Below, piece by piece: positions 62,612 through 64,000 of a stretch of DNA of 64,000 bases. Below the pieces are notes generated by a model. The model saw only the letters and a list, made by a program, of their open reading frames with translations, was not told the DNA's origin and searched no databases. Within the stretch, counting starts at the first letter, position 1. Each line of letters opens with the position of its first letter. The position numbers were made by a program, and so were the translations under genes. Source of the stretch: CAYYKD01 sp964471825 (GTDB taxonomy: Bacteria > Spirochaetota > GWE2-31-10 > CAYYKD01); assembly GCA_964471825.1 (NCBI GenBank), contig CAYYKD010000011.1, positions 30,623 through 94,622 of the forward strand. The letters run 5' to 3'.

Positions 62612-62640
62612 TTGATTTTTTTCCGATAATTTAATAGAAT
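62612..62640 (+). promoter_or_regulatory. sigma-70-type promoter of the cNMP-domain gene
   Basis: TTGATT (62612-62617) and TAGAAT (62635-62640), 17-base spacer. It is back to back with the methyltransferase promoter, 56 bases apart. Confidence 0.55.
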
Positions 62641-62699
62641 GATTTTGAGTTATTTTTTAATCGTCTTTTATTAATCGTTTTTTATATATGAGGTGACTT

Positions 62700-63914
62700 T
62701 TGGCATCTGATCTACAATTAAATACAGTATCTTTTAAAAAAGATGCATATATCATTATAGAAGGTAAATCTTCAAATAATCTTTTTTTCATTATTCGAAC
62801 CGGTCAAGTAGCACTTACTAAAGACGGGGCTAATACAAAAGAAGTATTAAACCCAGGTGACTTTTTTGGTGTAATTGCAGCTATGTCAGGTCATAATCAT
62901 CTTGAAAGTGCCCAAGCAATATCAGAAGTCTCATTAATAGTTGTACAGAAGGATCAATTTCCGTTATTGATTCAGAAGAATAATCCTATCGCTATGAAGA
63001 TTATACTGTCATTCTCTAGAAGATTAAGAGAACTCGATACCTCTATGGCTGAGTTATCATTAAAGTCTATATCGACTGAGAATGTTGTCAATCTTTTTCA
63101 TGTAGCAGAATTCTATTTAAAAAAGAATCAATTTAATTTGTCTTTCTATGCATTCTATAGATTTTTGCAGTACTGTCCTGATAATGATAATTATGAATTA
63201 GCTAAACAAATCCTTGAAAAGATTAAACCTTATTCTAAAGTAGTATATCTTGACCCGGGTAAGGATGATTTTAAAAGAAACTATATTGATAATACACTAG
63301 TTTGTTGTGAACATGAACCTGGTCATGAGTTATATATTATTCAAGGCGGACAGGTAAAGATCACAAAAATGATAGACAACAAAGAGGTTCTTCTTGCAGT
63401 TCTGAAAGAAGGTGATATCTTTGGAGAAATGGCGCTATTAGAAAATAAGCCTAGGTCAGCGTCTGCTATTGCCTATGGTTCGGCTCAAATTATGGCAGTT
63501 AATAAAGAAAATTTCAAGAATATGATCTCAACTCAACCACAGCTTGTTACCCGTCTTATTTGTCTACTTGCAGAACGAACCTGGGTCGTATATAGACAGT
63601 TAGAGAATTTAAAAATCAATAACAAAGTTGGAAGAACATACGATACACTTCTAATATATTTGGAAAAAAATAAAGTTCAAATAAAACCTCACGGTACTTT
63701 TTCTTTTGACTTTGGACCAAATGAATTGATGAATATGGTAGGTCTTTCACCGGAAGAGGGCAGCCTTGTATTAAAAGAGCTTTTTACTAACAAGAAAGTA
63801 CAAATAATTGATAACAAGATATATTCATCGGATATAGATGAGATAAAAAAACAGGTTGAGTACTATAAAAAGATGGAAATATTGGATAAAAAGAGAAAGT
63901 CATCATTTTCATAG
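62700..63914 (+). CDS. protein with two cyclic-nucleotide-binding domains
   Basis: A 404-residue cytoplasmic protein. The first cNMP domain (about 8-115) has IIEGKSSNNLFFIIRTGQV and LNPGDFFGVIAAMSG; the second (about 200-305) has ELYIIQGGQVKI and the better preserved LKEGDIFGEMALLENKPRSASA, close to the phosphate-binding cassette of cAMP receptors (here with Ser-Ala after Arg). Between them lies a TPR-like helical linker (about 125-180). The C-terminal part (about 320-395) could be a degenerate winged helix (FGPNELMNMVGLSPEEGSLVLKEL), as in CRP proteins. Start at TTG 62700, six bases after GAGG. Confidence 0.82.
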   Translation: MASDLQLNTVSFKKDAYIIIEGKSSNNLFFIIRTGQVALTKDGANTKEVLNPGDFFGVIAAMSGHNHLESAQAISEVSLIVVQKDQFPLLIQKNNPIAMKIILSFSRRLRELDTSMAELSLKSISTENVVNLFHVAEFYLKKNQFNLSFYAFYRFLQYCPDNDNYELAKQILEKIKPYSKVVYLDPGKDDFKRNYIDNTLVCCEHEPGHELYIIQGGQVKITKMIDNKEVLLAVLKEGDIFGEMALLENKPRSASAIAYGSAQIMAVNKENFKNMISTQPQLVTRLICLLAERTWVVYRQLENLKINNKVGRTYDTLLIYLEKNKVQIKPHGTFSFDFGPNELMNMVGLSPEEGSLVLKELFTNKKVQIIDNKIYSSDIDEIKKQVEYYKKMEILDKKRKSSFS

Positions 63915-63947
63915 AGGCATCTCACAAAATTTTTAATTTTTATAGTT

Positions 63948-63992
63948 GAGGCTCTTGCAAAAATAAATTTTGAATTTTTGCGAAGCATATTT
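63948..63992. repeat. copy B of the dispersed palindromic element
   Basis: GAGGCTCTTG followed by CAAAAATAAATTTTGAATTTTTGC, with an internal 8-bp inverted repeat (GCAAAAAT/ATTTTTGC). The right arm is degenerate (CGAAGC) compared with copy A at 6258. The window ends soon after, so the element may continue. Confidence 0.5.
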
Positions 63993-64000
63993 TTTTGGAA

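Overview
This is a 64 kb window of AT-rich (about 30% G+C by eye) bacterial chromosome, most likely from a spirochaete. The evidence is a FlgF-type flagellar rod protein, a DUF115/MptE-like flagellin-glycosylation protein, a UPF0164-type outer-membrane protein, lipoproteins with relaxed lipoboxes, and several long proteins resembling nothing outside that phylum that I can recall. The genetic code looks standard. GTG and TTG starts are frequent and usually have a clear AGGAG-like ribosome binding site. No phage, insertion sequence, CRISPR array or replication origin was seen. Five 10-base N runs (scaffold gaps) all fall inside genes, and two of them are flanked by sequence that does not belong there.

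Layout. 0-10 kb: hyaluronan/chitin-synthase-like glycosyltransferase; a minus-strand cluster of glycerophosphodiester phosphodiesterase, frameshifted GPH transporter and FabZ-like hotdog protein; an Asp-box lipoprotein; a GGDEF-EAL protein interrupted by a gap; folC. 10-19 kb: purN, a PC4-like small protein, then a seven-gene Bat (aerotolerance) operon: MoxR, DUF58, a membrane protein, BatA, a BatB-BatC fusion, BatD and BatE. 19-23 kb: Mla/MCE lipid-transport operon with a TPR lipoprotein. 23-32 kb: RNA and protein methyltransferases, a PPIase-murI-rsgA operon, secreted and glycosyltransferase genes, and a frameshifted UPF0164 gene. 32.6-32.8 kb: tRNA-Cys and tRNA-Leu. 33-36 kb: cell-envelope operon (M23 peptidase, bactofilin, YaaR, RicT). 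36-39 kb: a radical-SAM protein of the spore-photoproduct-lyase family, with two unknown neighbours, divergent from flgF. 40-46 kb: DUF115 protein, PBP2/FtsI, a small signal peptidase I-like protein and a long orphan protein. 46-53 kb: minus-strand run hisI-hisG-pcrA followed by cbiR-like, btuF, btuC and btuD. 53-64 kb: an orphan protein, an extremely acidic D/E-rich protein, an M28-like peptidase, a radical-SAM protein, a hybrid histidine kinase, coaBC, a polyketide-type methyltransferase and a double cyclic-nucleotide-binding protein.

How it fits together. Much of the window concerns the cell envelope: peptidoglycan (murI, ftsI, M23), lipid traffic (Mla), outer-membrane proteins, lipoproteins and envelope-associated Bat proteins. 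Signalling is by c-di-GMP, a hybrid kinase and cNMP-type domains. The corrinoid genes overlap by four bases at each junction, suggesting scavenging and possible remodelling of cobamides. The least explained items are the SPL-like radical-SAM pair behind an 18-bp palindrome, the D/E-rich protein, the two long orphan proteins and a dispersed inverted-repeat element. I did not find a system I can confidently call new.
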